A DNA stretch of 64,000 nucleotides from Chryseobacterium sp. (GCA_027492795.1 JAPUEB010000026.1:16296-80295); one strand, 5' to 3'; counted from the first letter of the stretch, positions 25,224 through 34,609 are shown. Notes: generated from the letters alone by a model not told the origin. Made by a program: numbers and translations.

Positions 25224-25486
25224 AGGTCATAGCTTAACTTCATATTTAAAAATCCCCATAAACAGTGAGTTTTTCATTGACTGCGACGAATCTTCGATTT
25301 CCGAAGGAAACCTAACGAAGTGGTTGTACGAAGTGAATGTAAATAATCTTTGTAGAGGTGCTTCCACTACGTAGAATCTTCGATTTCAGCACGACAAGCT
25401 TTGTGCGTATTTTTGCACTTTATTGATAATCAAGCTTATAAATTTATAGTAGTGTGCAATTAACTAGTTACCTCAATTTAATTATT
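25224..25486. repeat. Dispersed intergenic repeat, copy 2
   Basis: It is colinear with 4952-5140 (AGGTCATAGCTTAACTTCAT, TAAATAATCTTTGTAGAG, TTGATAATCAA, CAATTAACT) but has about 70 extra bases in the middle, rich in CTTCGATTTCCGAAG-type inverted phrases. Its right end runs into the last codons of the WecA-like gene. Confidence 0.75.
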
Positions 25487-26452
25487 AACAATTTGTTTTT
25501 TAAGGTTGTTCTTTATTATTAAATAAAAAATTACGGAAGGTACCACCACCAAGGGAAATAAAACAATATCTGAAACTGGCAAAAGCGTTACTGCGATATT
25601 TATCATCATTTGCGTGAATGCATATCCGAAACTTACGATTCTGTGATCTATCTTTTTTTCATAGGAAAACAATTCATAGAGATGACGGCGGTGCGCTTCA
25701 AAAACATTTTCTTTCAACTTTATTCTTTCTATAATCGTTAGAAATGTTTCTACGCCATAAATTGTAAGAAATAAAAGCCATTTCAGCTCCCCCGTTTTAA
25801 GAATTAAAAGCCCTAATAAAGTAACTATCCAAAACGCAATTCCCAAACTCCCTACATCACCCATGAAACATTTCGCTTTTTTACGGTAATTAAAAAAAAG
25901 AAATACCAATGAAGCTAAAATGGGATAAACAATGAAATTAACAGCTGCAAATTGAATAATGAATTGATTTACGAAAAGCAAAGAACCTAAGACCACAAGC
26001 GTGTGAAGACCCGACATTCCATTGATACCATCCATAAAATTGTACGCATTAAGAATACCAATAATGAATATATATACAACAGGAACCATGAAAATTGGCA
26101 CCTGTTGGTATACATTGATAAAATACAATAAAAACGTGACGGATATAAAATGAAAAAGCAACCTTACTTTAATGGAAGCGCCGCGAATATCATCAATAAA
26201 GCTTACGATACAGATTGCGAATAAACCAACACCGAATATTAAGTAATTGACTTCAGATATTGAACGATTGAAAGAAGTGCCAATAAAAAAGAGCAGGAAA
26301 GCAATTGGGTAGATGATGCCACAGCCGCGAATAGTAATTTCCGAATGATTGCTTCTGTGGTTTGGCTTATCTATAATGTTATAACGTTCCGCGATTCGGA
26401 AATAAATTAGCATCAATACTAAAAACACAATTGTAATAACAATATATTCCAT
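25478..26452 (-). CDS. WecA/WbpL-type undecaprenyl-phosphate HexNAc-1-P transferase
   Basis: The 324-aa polytopic protein has about ten hydrophobic segments. It carries the MraY/WecA-family motifs SFIDDIRG (Asp pair), NAYNFMDGINGMSG, CFMGDVGSLGIAF and a cytosolic HRRHLYELF loop of the WbpL/TagO branch. It moves GlcNAc-1-P, or FucNAc-1-P in the WbpL branch, to undecaprenyl phosphate to start a repeat unit. Just downstream of fnlC and the WbuB-like transferase, FucNAc-1-P or GlcNAc-1-P are both sensible. The last codons and stop lie in dispersed repeat copy 2. Confidence 0.9.
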   Translation of the reverse strand: MEYIVITIVFLVLMLIYFRIAERYNIIDKPNHRSNHSEITIRGCGIIYPIAFLLFFIGTSFNRSISEVNYLIFGVGLFAICIVSFIDDIRGASIKVRLLFHFISVTFLLYFINVYQQVPIFMVPVVYIFIIGILNAYNFMDGINGMSGLHTLVVLGSLLFVNQFIIQFAAVNFIVYPILASLVFLFFNYRKKAKCFMGDVGSLGIAFWIVTLLGLLILKTGELKWLLFLTIYGVETFLTIIERIKLKENVFEAHRRHLYELFSYEKKIDHRIVSFGYAFTQMMINIAVTLLPVSDIVLFPLVVVPSVIFYLIIKNNLKKQIVNN

Positions 26453-26597
26453 TTACATTTTATCTAAAACATTTTAGGGTGCCAATTTCATTTCTTGTAA
26501 TTTTTTTTTTGAAATAAAGATTTTTAAGTTTTTTCTTTGATTTTTGCCTACATTTTAGTTCAAAAAAACGACTGTTACATTGAGGATAGATTAATTT
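26453..26597. other. AT-rich 145-bp spacer inside the locus
   Basis: It separates the WbuB-like and WecA-like genes and contains long T runs but no clear hairpin or -7 box. Confidence 0.4.
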
Positions 26598-27779
26598 TTA
26601 ATCTTCGTTAAACAGATTAACAAATTTTCCCAGAATATGTTCTTCTGAATACCTTTTTTCAGCTAAAATTCTCGCATTCTCGCCTTTTTTCTTTAATTCA
26701 TCAACAATTTGCAAATCCAAATTCTTGAAAAATTGCTCTATTTTATTTTTTTCGTTCTGCTGAAAACTATATCCAATTTTGTTTTCGTTAATGAGCAAAT
26801 CAACCTCGGTATTTTTTTCTCCAAAATATAAAATAGGCTTTCCGGATGCAAGTATGTTATATGTTTTCGACGGTACACCCAAACCAAACATACCTTCTGC
26901 AAGAGATACAATTGCCAGATGACAAGAATTTAGAATTTCATTTTGTTTATTTCTCTCGTAGGCTGGATAAAAGTATACATTTTGCATTTTATTTTCCGCT
27001 ACCCATTTTTGTAGCTTGGGTTTTAGTACGCCTTCACCATAAATATCAAAACGAATAAGTGGATTATCCGCATCTTTCAAAATCGTCAGCAATTCCTGTA
27101 AACCTTGCACCCTTCCTACATTCCCTGCGTATTGTATGACGATTTCATTGATATTTTCGTTTTTATTTTCTGGAAAAATAGTTTCAATATCTCCCCAATT
27201 TTCTATTATTCTAATTTTATTTTTAAGTTTTGAAGATTTCTTCAGGAAGATCTCCTCCATATCTCTACCCAAAACTATTATTTTATCAACATTTAAATAA
27301 GCCCAATTGAATATTTTTTTGATTATTTTATATTTGGCTTCAGTTTTATCTTTGATGATTCCTGCAGGTACCGTATTTTCTGGAAAAACATCGTGAACAA
27401 GGACGTGTAATTGAAATTTTTTAATTTTTTTTAATAGCGAAACCAGTAATATGAGGGGAGCCGGATTGGTAACAATTAATACTTTATCATTCTTTTTTAC
27501 TCTTCTGGCAAAGTTATAGGTTATTATGAAAGACGAATAAAAAAAACTTATTAAGCGAACAAATAAGTTTTTCTTATTGTCAGATAATTTTTGAAATCTT
27601 AAAACATCTATTTCAGAATTCAGGGTAAAATAGGAGGAGTCAATTTTTTGATGTTTGCCCATGGTAATAACACCAATTTCAAATTGTTCCGCCAGTTTAT
27701 TGGCAATTTTAGTTAAAATAAATGACGTGGAGGTTTCATCGGGATAAAACAGTTCGCTTAAAATCCAAATTTTCTGCAT
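26598..27779 (-). CDS. WbuB-like GT4 glycosyltransferase (probable FucNAc transferase)
   Basis: This 393-aa GT-B protein starts MQKIWILSELFYPDETSTS, as in WbuB-type enzymes. It has LHVLVHDVFPENTVPAG, then GRVQGLQELL and a C-terminal GLGVPSKTYNILASGKPILYFGE with the nucleotide-sugar-binding Glu region. In E. coli O26 and similar loci wbuB directly follows fnlC and is thought to transfer L-FucNAc; the same order is seen here. Acceptor unknown. A start seven codons earlier (27800) would overlap fnlC by 16 bases; the ATG at 27777-27779 leaves a 5-base gap. Confidence 0.82.
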   Translation of the reverse strand: MQKIWILSELFYPDETSTSFILTKIANKLAEQFEIGVITMGKHQKIDSSYFTLNSEIDVLRFQKLSDNKKNLFVRLISFFYSSFIITYNFARRVKKNDKVLIVTNPAPLILLVSLLKKIKKFQLHVLVHDVFPENTVPAGIIKDKTEAKYKIIKKIFNWAYLNVDKIIVLGRDMEEIFLKKSSKLKNKIRIIENWGDIETIFPENKNENINEIVIQYAGNVGRVQGLQELLTILKDADNPLIRFDIYGEGVLKPKLQKWVAENKMQNVYFYPAYERNKQNEILNSCHLAIVSLAEGMFGLGVPSKTYNILASGKPILYFGEKNTEVDLLINENKIGYSFQQNEKNKIEQFFKNLDLQIVDELKKKGENARILAEKRYSEEHILGKFVNLFNED

Positions 27780-27784
27780 TTTTT

Positions 27785-28930
27785 CTATTTTTTGCTCCAA
27801 ACCACCCTGTTCACATAATCTGTATAGCTAAGGATAATTCTCACTACTTTTTCGGATACATTTGGCATGGAATAATCAATAACTTTTCTAAAATTTCTCT
27901 CATCACCCAATTTTTGTTGTTGAACCTGCACTAGTCCCTGCATGATTCTTTCTGGCGACAATCCCACCATCATTACACTTGCTTCCTCCATAGCTTCCGG
28001 TCTTTCGTGGGCTTCACGAATATTGAGCGCGCGAAAATTAAGAATAGAAGATTCTTCTGAAATGGTTCCAGAGTCGGACAGTACTGCATAACTCCTCATC
28101 TGAAGCGCATTGTAATCGTGAAAGCCAAGAGGTTTCAGAAACTGAATTTCCGGACGCATTTGGATTTGCCTTTTATCAATCATGTTTCTTGTACGGGGAT
28201 GCGTGGAAACAATGATTGGATAGCCAAAATCTTCGGCAATTTGGTTTAAGCTCTCCATCAATCCGGTGAAGTTTTTTTCTGAATTGATGTTTTCTTCTCT
28301 GTGTGAGCTTACTACGAAGTATTTGCCTTCTTCCAGATTTAATCTCGATAAAACATCAGATTTTTTTATCTGTGGCAAATAATGATTCAGCACTTCAAAC
28401 ATAGGCGAACCCGTTTTTATGATCCTGTCCGCAGGAAGTCCTTCTCTTAACAAGTATTCTCTTGCTATATCGCTATAAGTAAGGTTAATATCTGCGGTAT
28501 GGTCTACAATTTTTCTGTTGGTTTCTTCAGGAACTCTTTGGTCAAAACATCTATTTCCGGCCTCCATGTGGAAGATGGGTATTTGTCTTTTTTTGGCGGG
28601 AATTGCACAAAGACAAGAATTGGTATCACCCAAAACAAGAAAAGCGTCTGGTTGAAGTTCTTCCAAAAGGGGATCAATCTTTATCAAAATGTTTCCTATG
28701 GTTTCTGTGGGAGTTTTTCCTGCAGCTTCTAGAAAGTAGTCGGGTTTGCACAGCCCCAAATCATCAAAAAATATTTGGTTCAGCTCGTAATCATAATTCT
28801 GTCCGGTGTGAACGATAATGTGTTCCACCGCTTTGGAATTATCCAGAGCGTTAAGAACGCGAGACAGCCTAATAATTTCCGGACGCGTTCCTACCACCGT
28901 CATCACTTTTAGTTTTTTCATAGATTTCAT
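27785..28930 (-). CDS. fnlC: UDP-2-acetamido-2,6-dideoxy-L-talose 2-epimerase (FnlC/CapG)
   Basis: The 381-aa protein belongs to the non-hydrolysing UDP-HexNAc 2-epimerases: VVGTRPEIIRLSRV, HTGQNYDYELNQIFFDDL, LGDTNSC, HMEAGNRCFDQRVPEETNR, SSHREEN and SDSGTISEESS. The AGNRCFDQRVPEE wording and its place after fnlB and before a WbuB-like gene mark it as FnlC/CapG, which finishes UDP-L-FucNAc, rather than WecB. A second, WbpI-type epimerase lies at 42746-43825 with a clearly different sequence. Confidence 0.9.
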   Translation of the reverse strand: MKSMKKLKVMTVVGTRPEIIRLSRVLNALDNSKAVEHIIVHTGQNYDYELNQIFFDDLGLCKPDYFLEAAGKTPTETIGNILIKIDPLLEELQPDAFLVLGDTNSCLCAIPAKKRQIPIFHMEAGNRCFDQRVPEETNRKIVDHTADINLTYSDIAREYLLREGLPADRIIKTGSPMFEVLNHYLPQIKKSDVLSRLNLEEGKYFVVSSHREENINSEKNFTGLMESLNQIAEDFGYPIIVSTHPRTRNMIDKRQIQMRPEIQFLKPLGFHDYNALQMRSYAVLSDSGTISEESSILNFRALNIREAHERPEAMEEASVMMVGLSPERIMQGLVQVQQQKLGDERNFRKVIDYSMPNVSEKVVRIILSYTDYVNRVVWSKK

Positions 28931-28969
28931 TTTGACTGTATTTCTAAATTTAATAACTGTGTTTGCTAT

Positions 28970-30181
28970 TTATTCATTTTTTACTGATGCAATAGGAATT
29001 GCCCACAACATGGCGAGATAAAACCATACATCCGTATTTCCAAAAATATTATAAGAAGTTATGCTTAAAATATAGTATTGCAAAAATAAAATCCCAATCC
29101 AAATTCTCTCATTTTGTTCCTTGTTTTTTGCCAAGATGAAGAGCTTTTTGAACGAATTGGCATGGATATATGCAATCATCACAAACCCTACAATGCCCAT
29201 TGCCATAAGCACTTCCAAATATATATTGTGCGGATACATCCCATCGCTGAAAAGTATTGACTTGCCAAAGATGGGTTTTTCTAAAAAACCTTGTATAGCT
29301 TCATAATAAAGCCCTCCTCTTTGCGAGGTATCTCCCTGAAAGATACTATTATAAATTCTTTCTAAAAATAAATTATTGCCCTTAATTTGCACATTCCTAT
29401 CTTTCATTGCGATATATAATGCCGCTATCGCCATGACAACGAAGGAAAGAAAAACAATAATTTTTTTGTAGTCCTTTTTTACAAAAAATATAAGGAAGGT
29501 TACTATTATAAGGGCTAAAACCGGACTCCTTGTGTTTGAAAAATAAATGATAATCAAGCCAGATGCAAACCCAAATAAAAGTAAAATTTTCCATAAAGGT
29601 TTGATATCTCTTTTAAAGAACAATGGATATAGGGACAATAGTGACAGTGATGCACCAATATGCCCAAATGAAATGGTGTAGATGGAATGAATGCCGTGTG
29701 AACGACCAAAGTCATCTCTTGGGATACCTGCAAAAAAATTAGCTAAAACTACCATAAAGAGAATAGTGTAAATAGCCTTAAAGACGATTTCATAATTAAC
29801 ATCACGTCCCCGATTGACCAAAACCGCAAAAATTGGGATAAAGTTTATGAGGTAAACTCTCTGCAAAATTTCGGAAATACTTAGGGTTTGCAATTGTTCG
29901 TAATGCTGAAAGCTGTAATATGCCTTGAAGCCGTAGAAGAGCCAAAATAGCGTCATTACAATTATAGGAAGATCTATCTTGAAGGTTTTCGCCAAAATAT
30001 TTTTTAAAATCACAAGAAAAGCCAAAAGCAAAACAAGTATCCGGAATGGAATAGTGAAAACCGTGCTTTTCACAGCGGTTACTTCAGGAAATATGCTAAT
30101 AACTATAAACCCTACTGATAGCAGAACATACAACAGATTAGTAACAAAAGAATAATATTTCTTTGGAAAATCAATCATCAT
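28970..30181 (-). CDS. O-antigen ligase/polymerase family membrane protein
   Basis: The 403-aa protein has 10-12 hydrophobic segments and a long periplasmic loop (about 245-315). The loop ends in SQRGGLYYEAIQGFLEKPIFG and MYPHNIYLEVLMAMGIVG, the His-containing motif of the Wzy_C/WaaL (O-antigen ligase) family. It could polymerise a repeat unit or ligate polysaccharide to lipid A-core or protein. A second candidate polymerase is at 43782-45119. It sits between fnlB and fnlC and overlaps the end of fnlB by one base. Confidence 0.82.
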   Translation of the reverse strand: MMIDFPKKYYSFVTNLLYVLLSVGFIVISIFPEVTAVKSTVFTIPFRILVLLLAFLVILKNILAKTFKIDLPIIVMTLFWLFYGFKAYYSFQHYEQLQTLSISEILQRVYLINFIPIFAVLVNRGRDVNYEIVFKAIYTILFMVVLANFFAGIPRDDFGRSHGIHSIYTISFGHIGASLSLLSLYPLFFKRDIKPLWKILLLFGFASGLIIIYFSNTRSPVLALIIVTFLIFFVKKDYKKIIVFLSFVVMAIAALYIAMKDRNVQIKGNNLFLERIYNSIFQGDTSQRGGLYYEAIQGFLEKPIFGKSILFSDGMYPHNIYLEVLMAMGIVGFVMIAYIHANSFKKLFILAKNKEQNERIWIGILFLQYYILSITSYNIFGNTDVWFYLAMLWAIPIASVKNE

Positions 30182-31299
30182 TATACATTTTCAAAATAAG
30201 TATCTGCATTCGTCGGGTCGTAAGGTTCATTGATCCAAAAAATGGTATAAAGCTCCTCCTCCCCTATATTTTTTATATTGTGGGTGTACCAAATCGGCAT
30301 ATCCACAAAAGCTGGCTCTTCTCCGTCCAAATAAAAATCTAAAACCACATCGGAATCTATTTTTCTTAGCTGAATTAACGCTTTTCCTTTGATTACTGCA
30401 AAACGTTCAATTTTTCGGGTATGAAAGTGATTTCCCCTTGTAATTCCGGGAACTGTTGTGGAAAAAGAACATTGTCCGCCAATTCCCAATCTTATTACTT
30501 CTACAAAAGCTCCCCTATCATCGGTATGTTGTGTGAATTTTACGGGATAATGATTTTTGATGTCGAAATAACTTCGGAAAGTGTTAAAGAGATTGTAATC
30601 AAATGCTGTTTTTAGTTCCGGAATTTCGCCACCCTCAAAATAAAGTTTTTTAAAATCTTCTAGTTTTTTCAATACTTCTGAAACCCTGTTGGTTGAAGTA
30701 TACGGAACTTCGTAGCTGTCTTTGGTAGTATTTTCGGCAATTTGGGCAATAATTTCATTTACTAATTCTCCTACATATATTAAATTTACTTCACCGTCCT
30801 GTTGAATTTCCGGTTGTTCTCCATGTGTAAGTTTATGGCAAAATGTAGCGATGAATGAATTGTAGTTTGGCTTCCCGAAAGGTCCGAAAACATTGGGGAT
30901 TATTAAACCTGTAAAGGTTCCGCCACTTTTTTTAGCCCATTCTGAAAGTAATTCTCTACCTACTTTCTTTGATTTTCCGTAAAGATTGTCTTTTTCTTCT
31001 TGGGAAGATGATGAAAACAATACATGTGCTTTAGAATTTGTTTTTTCTAAAGCATTTACTAATTTTTTTACCAGCTCAACGTTTACGTCATAAATTACCT
31101 GTGCATCGGTGTGTCTATTCATGGCAGCAAGGTGAACAACTACGTCACACTTTTTTATAAAATCCTCCAATTTCTCTGCTACATCAAAAAAAGAAGCTTC
31201 AAAAGGAATTTTTTCAAATTTATCTGGGTGGAGGCCCAATGTATTGTAAAGATGACTGCCTACAAAACCATTTTGGCCGGTTATACCTATTTTTAGCAT
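30181..31299 (-). CDS. fnlB: UDP-FucNAc pathway reductase FnlB/CapF (SDR + cupin)
   Basis: The 372-aa protein is a fusion. The N-terminal SDR (about 1-245) has GITGQNGFVGSHL, HLAAMNRH and the catalytic YGKSK. The C-terminal cupin (about 260-370) has GQCSFSTTVPGITRGNHFHTRK with the metal-binding His pair. This two-domain layout is diagnostic for CapF/FnlB: the cupin does the 3-epimerisation and the SDR reduces the 4-keto group with NADPH. Step two of UDP-L-FucNAc synthesis, between fnlA and fnlC in the same operon. Confidence 0.93.
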   Translation of the reverse strand: MLKIGITGQNGFVGSHLYNTLGLHPDKFEKIPFEASFFDVAEKLEDFIKKCDVVVHLAAMNRHTDAQVIYDVNVELVKKLVNALEKTNSKAHVLFSSSSQEEKDNLYGKSKKVGRELLSEWAKKSGGTFTGLIIPNVFGPFGKPNYNSFIATFCHKLTHGEQPEIQQDGEVNLIYVGELVNEIIAQIAENTTKDSYEVPYTSTNRVSEVLKKLEDFKKLYFEGGEIPELKTAFDYNLFNTFRSYFDIKNHYPVKFTQHTDDRGAFVEVIRLGIGGQCSFSTTVPGITRGNHFHTRKIERFAVIKGKALIQLRKIDSDVVLDFYLDGEEPAFVDMPIWYTHNIKNIGEEELYTIFWINEPYDPTNADTYFENV

Positions 31300-31310
31300 T
31301 TTAGGATACT

Positions 31311-31739
31311 TTAAAAATTTTTATAAACATCGAATGTTTCCAAAGGAAATCGATATTCATCATTTACTTCGTTTAAATGATAATCTGCCATTGCTAACAG
31401 TTTGGCTTCTTTATCTATTTGTTTTATACCAGTAACAAAACCTGCGGGAACATGCAATACATCCATATTTTCTGAAGAAAGTTTAAAGAAAATACTCTCT
31501 AAACCACTTGATGGTTTTTCCCAATCGTCAATCTTAATTAATTGAATTAGAAATTCGCCCTGTATTACGCAAAACCACCTTTGTTCCACTTTATGACCTT
31601 GCCACGCCCGAATGATATGGTTGTGGTTATTTTCTATGATGTACATCCTTTTGATATCGGAAGCGTCAAAGTTATTATTAAATTTCAACTTTCCTCTTTC
31701 ATCAGAAAATTTTGCCCCAGAAATTAAACTTGGTTCCAT
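31311..31739 (-). CDS. WxcM/FdtA-like sugar cupin
   Basis: The 142-aa single-domain cupin has SDERGKLKFNNNF, then HIIRAWQGHKVEQRWFCVIQGEFLIQL with the His/Gln metal-type residues, and VPAGFVTGIKQID. It resembles the RmlC-like sugar isomerases (FdtA, WxcM, WbuC). Lying between fnlA and fnlB, it may assist an epimerisation in the FucNAc route or act on another keto-sugar; the exact reaction is unknown. A gene of this type (wbuC) also accompanies fnl genes in E. coli. Confidence 0.78.
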   Translation of the reverse strand: MEPSLISGAKFSDERGKLKFNNNFDASDIKRMYIIENNHNHIIRAWQGHKVEQRWFCVIQGEFLIQLIKIDDWEKPSSGLESIFFKLSSENMDVLHVPAGFVTGIKQIDKEAKLLAMADYHLNEVNDEYRFPLETFDVYKNF

Positions 31740-31753
31740 AAATCATCAAAAGG

Positions 31754-32791
31754 TTAATCTGGATATTGCAAAATTCCTTCTTCGCCCAAAACTTCTTTTC
31801 TAATTAATGGTAGTTTCAACAACAGCTTTTTCATACCCTCCACATCTTGCTGAGTTGTATTGTGGGAATGGTAGTCTTCTATTAAAGAAATATCCTTGGC
31901 TCCTTCAGAGAAATATTGTGCATAATTCAAGTCGCGGTTGTCGGCAGGAATACGGTAAAAATCCCCCATATCATCAGCCTTCATCATTTCTTCCCGTGTG
32001 CAAAGGGTTTCGTAAAGTTTTTCACCGTGCCTTGTTCCGATGATTTTAATGTTGTTTTGGGCATTAAACATTTCCTTTAAAGCCTGTGCCAAATCGCCAA
32101 TAGTTCCAGCGGGGGCTTTGTTTACGAATAAATCCCCAGAATTTCCGTTCTCGAAGGCAAATAAAACCAGATCTACCGCTTCTTCCAAAGACATTAGGAA
32201 ACGCGTCATATTTGGGTCGGTAATGGTAATATCTTCCCCGTTTTTTATCTGTTTTACAAAAAGAGGAATTACCGAACCTCTGGAAGCCATTACATTTCCA
32301 TATCTGGTAAGACAGACGGTGGTTTTTTCTAAATTTCTGCTTGCTGCTACGGCTACTTTCTCCATCATTGCCTTGGAAATTCCCATTGCGTTTATGGGGT
32401 ATGCAGCTTTATCTGTACTGAGGCATATTATTTTTTTTACTTCATTTTTTACGCCAGCATCTATTACGTTTTTCGTTCCAAAAACGTTTGTTTTTACAGC
32501 TTCCATGGGGAAAAATTCGCATGAAGGAACTTGCTTCAGCGCTGCTGCGTGAAAAATATAATCCACACCTCTTGTTGCATGTTCTATGCTATCATAATCC
32601 CGAACGTCTCCAATATAAAATTTCAGTTTATCGTTTTTGAACAGATTTCGCATATCGTCCTGCTTCTTTTCGTCGCGGGAAAAGATGCGTATTTCTTTAA
32701 AATGATCCGTATCTATAAATTTCCTTAGGACTGCCGTTCCGAAAGATCCTGTTCCTCCTGTGATGAGGAGGGTTTTATTGTTTATTTTCAT
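31754..32791 (-). CDS. fnlA: UDP-GlcNAc 4,6-dehydratase/5-epimerase FnlA/CapE
   Basis: The 345-aa extended SDR has TGGTGSFGTAVLRKF, GDVRDYDSI, HAAALKQVPSCEFFP and STDKAAYPINAMGISK. The usual catalytic Tyr is replaced by Met (M-G-I-S-K), a hallmark of this dehydratase group. TRYGNVMASRGSVIPLF and a C-terminal IGTRHGEKLYETL complete the match. It converts UDP-GlcNAc to the 4-keto-6-deoxy-talo intermediate, step one of UDP-L-FucNAc. Its end is 14 bases from the cupin gene, its start 21 bases from the amidotransferase stop. Confidence 0.93.
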   Translation of the reverse strand: MKINNKTLLITGGTGSFGTAVLRKFIDTDHFKEIRIFSRDEKKQDDMRNLFKNDKLKFYIGDVRDYDSIEHATRGVDYIFHAAALKQVPSCEFFPMEAVKTNVFGTKNVIDAGVKNEVKKIICLSTDKAAYPINAMGISKAMMEKVAVAASRNLEKTTVCLTRYGNVMASRGSVIPLFVKQIKNGEDITITDPNMTRFLMSLEEAVDLVLFAFENGNSGDLFVNKAPAGTIGDLAQALKEMFNAQNNIKIIGTRHGEKLYETLCTREEMMKADDMGDFYRIPADNRDLNYAQYFSEGAKDISLIEDYHSHNTTQQDVEGMKKLLLKLPLIRKEVLGEEGILQYPD

Positions 32792-32812
32792 TCTGTAAGG
32801 TTTTTCCGTTCA

Positions 32813-34609
32813 TTAAAGCTCCATTCCGTAGAGTTTTTCCCAAATTGCTAGATTGTATAGCCTCCATTCAAAGTCTCTGTCATGTATACATGTAAATTTA
32901 TTTTTGAAGAGTTCCTGTATAATTTTAGAATTATTAATAGTATCTGTAATTTCTTTGGAGGGAGGCCACCACTCTTCTATTGGTGCATTGAAGCCAATTT
33001 TTTTTCTTTTCCAGGCAATTTCGCGCGGTAGAAATTTTTCTACACAGTTGCGGAGAATGTATTTCGACCATCCTTCATATATTTTAAAATTGTTATTGAT
33101 GGATAAGAAGGTTTCCACAAATTTGTAATCCAAAAAAGGAAGTCTGGTTTCTATTGAATAAGCCATGGAGTTCATATCTTCCCAACGTAGAAGCTGTGGA
33201 ATTTGTGCCCAAAATATTTCATTTTTCTGAAGCTCGAATATATTGCTATACGATTTATTGAGTTTTTTTATGTGCCGGTAATCAATCTTTCTTTTATATT
33301 TTTCTTTTAGGTTCGATCCCCTAAACATCAAATATAATTTGCGGACATGATAGTTTGTAAAGTAAAAATATATTTTTAGCGCTTCCAGCTTGGAGATACC
33401 ATAATGCCTTCTAATATTAAGAAAAAAGAGAAAACTTTCCTTAAAACTATGGCTACGCATAAATGCAGCGGCATATCTGCTGTACCCAAGAAGAATTTCG
33501 TCTGCTCCTTGCCCATCCAAGAGAACCTTTATGCCATTTTTTTTGGCTTCTTTCATAAGAAAAGTCTGCATATAGACAGAAAGCCCCGTAAACGGCTCCT
33601 CCATTGAGTATATCACCTGCTGTATTGCATTTTCAAACTCTTGTTTTGTTGGGTAAATAACCTTGTGGTTTACGGATGTAATATTTGTTATTGTTTTTGA
33701 TAAATCAGCTTCATCATCTTCTTTATTGATGCATCCTACGGTAACGGCTGTAAATTCTGAACTTTTACTTTCAAGAAGTTTTGATACTACAGATACCGTG
33801 TATGAAGAATCCAAACCTCCACTTAGGGCTGATCCAACTTTTACATCAGCGCGCAATCTTAATTTGATAGATCTTTCAAACTCTTTTTCAAATAAATTTA
33901 TGGATTGTTGTAAATTTAACTTGGTTATTTTTTTATTCTGAACAAGATCATAATATTTTTTTATCTGATAGGAGTGGTCTGAAAGATCATAAACTAAATT
34001 ATGGGAGCCTTGTAGCTTGAAAATTTCTTTAAAAAATGTTTCGTTGTTATGTTCGGTAAAGTTCGTATCTAAAAACTGTAGAACAATTTGCAGATTAATT
34101 TTTTTTAGTTTTTTAACCTCTAAAATCGCTTTGATTTCCGATGCAAAATAGAAGCCTTCACTGTCTGCGTGGTAATAAAATGGCTTTACTCCGAACCGGT
34201 CTCGTGAGCAGAATAGTATGTTTTTTTTTCTATCGTGTATGGCGAATGCCCACATCCCGTTAAACTTCTTAACACAATTTTCTCCCCACAATTCATAGGC
34301 ATACAAAAGTACCTCGGTATCCGAATTGGTTTTAAATCGATATCCAAATCTTTGCAGTTCTTCCCTTATTTCAAGATAGTTATAGATGGCCCCATTAAAT
34401 ACCAAAACACTATTTGAAGAGGAAAAAGGCTGATCTGCGGAATGGCTTACATCTATAATTGCCAATCTTCTGTGTCCAAAACCTACATTATTTTCCACAT
34501 AAAAACCATCAGAATCTGGACCGCGATGCTTTATTTTTTCAGTCATCTTTTCCAATTCGGCGGTTTCTACATTTCTATTTTTATAGATTATGCCTGCTAT
34601 TCCACACAT
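32813..34609 (-). CDS. Asparagine synthase-type glutamine amidotransferase
   Basis: The 598-aa protein begins MCGIAGI, so Cys2 is the glutaminase nucleophile. RHRGPD-type and FNGAIYNY residues follow in the Ntn domain (about 1-195). The synthetase domain has the PP-loop SALSGGLDSS (about 260-269), LLDGQGADEILLGY and ETRLPFLDYKFVE. Members in polysaccharide loci (WbpS type) convert a uronic acid carboxyl to an amide instead of making asparagine. Its place between HisF-like and fnlA genes favours sugar amidation. AsnB proper cannot be excluded. Confidence 0.88.
   Translation of the reverse strand: MCGIAGIIYKNRNVETAELEKMTEKIKHRGPDSDGFYVENNVGFGHRRLAIIDVSHSADQPFSSSNSVLVFNGAIYNYLEIREELQRFGYRFKTNSDTEVLLYAYELWGENCVKKFNGMWAFAIHDRKKNILFCSRDRFGVKPFYYHADSEGFYFASEIKAILEVKKLKKINLQIVLQFLDTNFTEHNNETFFKEIFKLQGSHNLVYDLSDHSYQIKKYYDLVQNKKITKLNLQQSINLFEKEFERSIKLRLRADVKVGSALSGGLDSSYTVSVVSKLLESKSSEFTAVTVGCINKEDDEADLSKTITNITSVNHKVIYPTKQEFENAIQQVIYSMEEPFTGLSVYMQTFLMKEAKKNGIKVLLDGQGADEILLGYSRYAAAFMRSHSFKESFLFFLNIRRHYGISKLEALKIYFYFTNYHVRKLYLMFRGSNLKEKYKRKIDYRHIKKLNKSYSNIFELQKNEIFWAQIPQLLRWEDMNSMAYSIETRLPFLDYKFVETFLSINNNFKIYEGWSKYILRNCVEKFLPREIAWKRKKIGFNAPIEEWWPPSKEITDTINNSKIIQELFKNKFTCIHDRDFEWRLYNLAIWEKLYGMEL

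Noticed and set aside
24947..25243. 98-codon minus-strand frame as a gene, perhaps a truncated acetyltransferase
   Set aside because: It starts inside a dispersed repeat and shows no hexapeptide repeats or other motif; kept only as a note on the gap.
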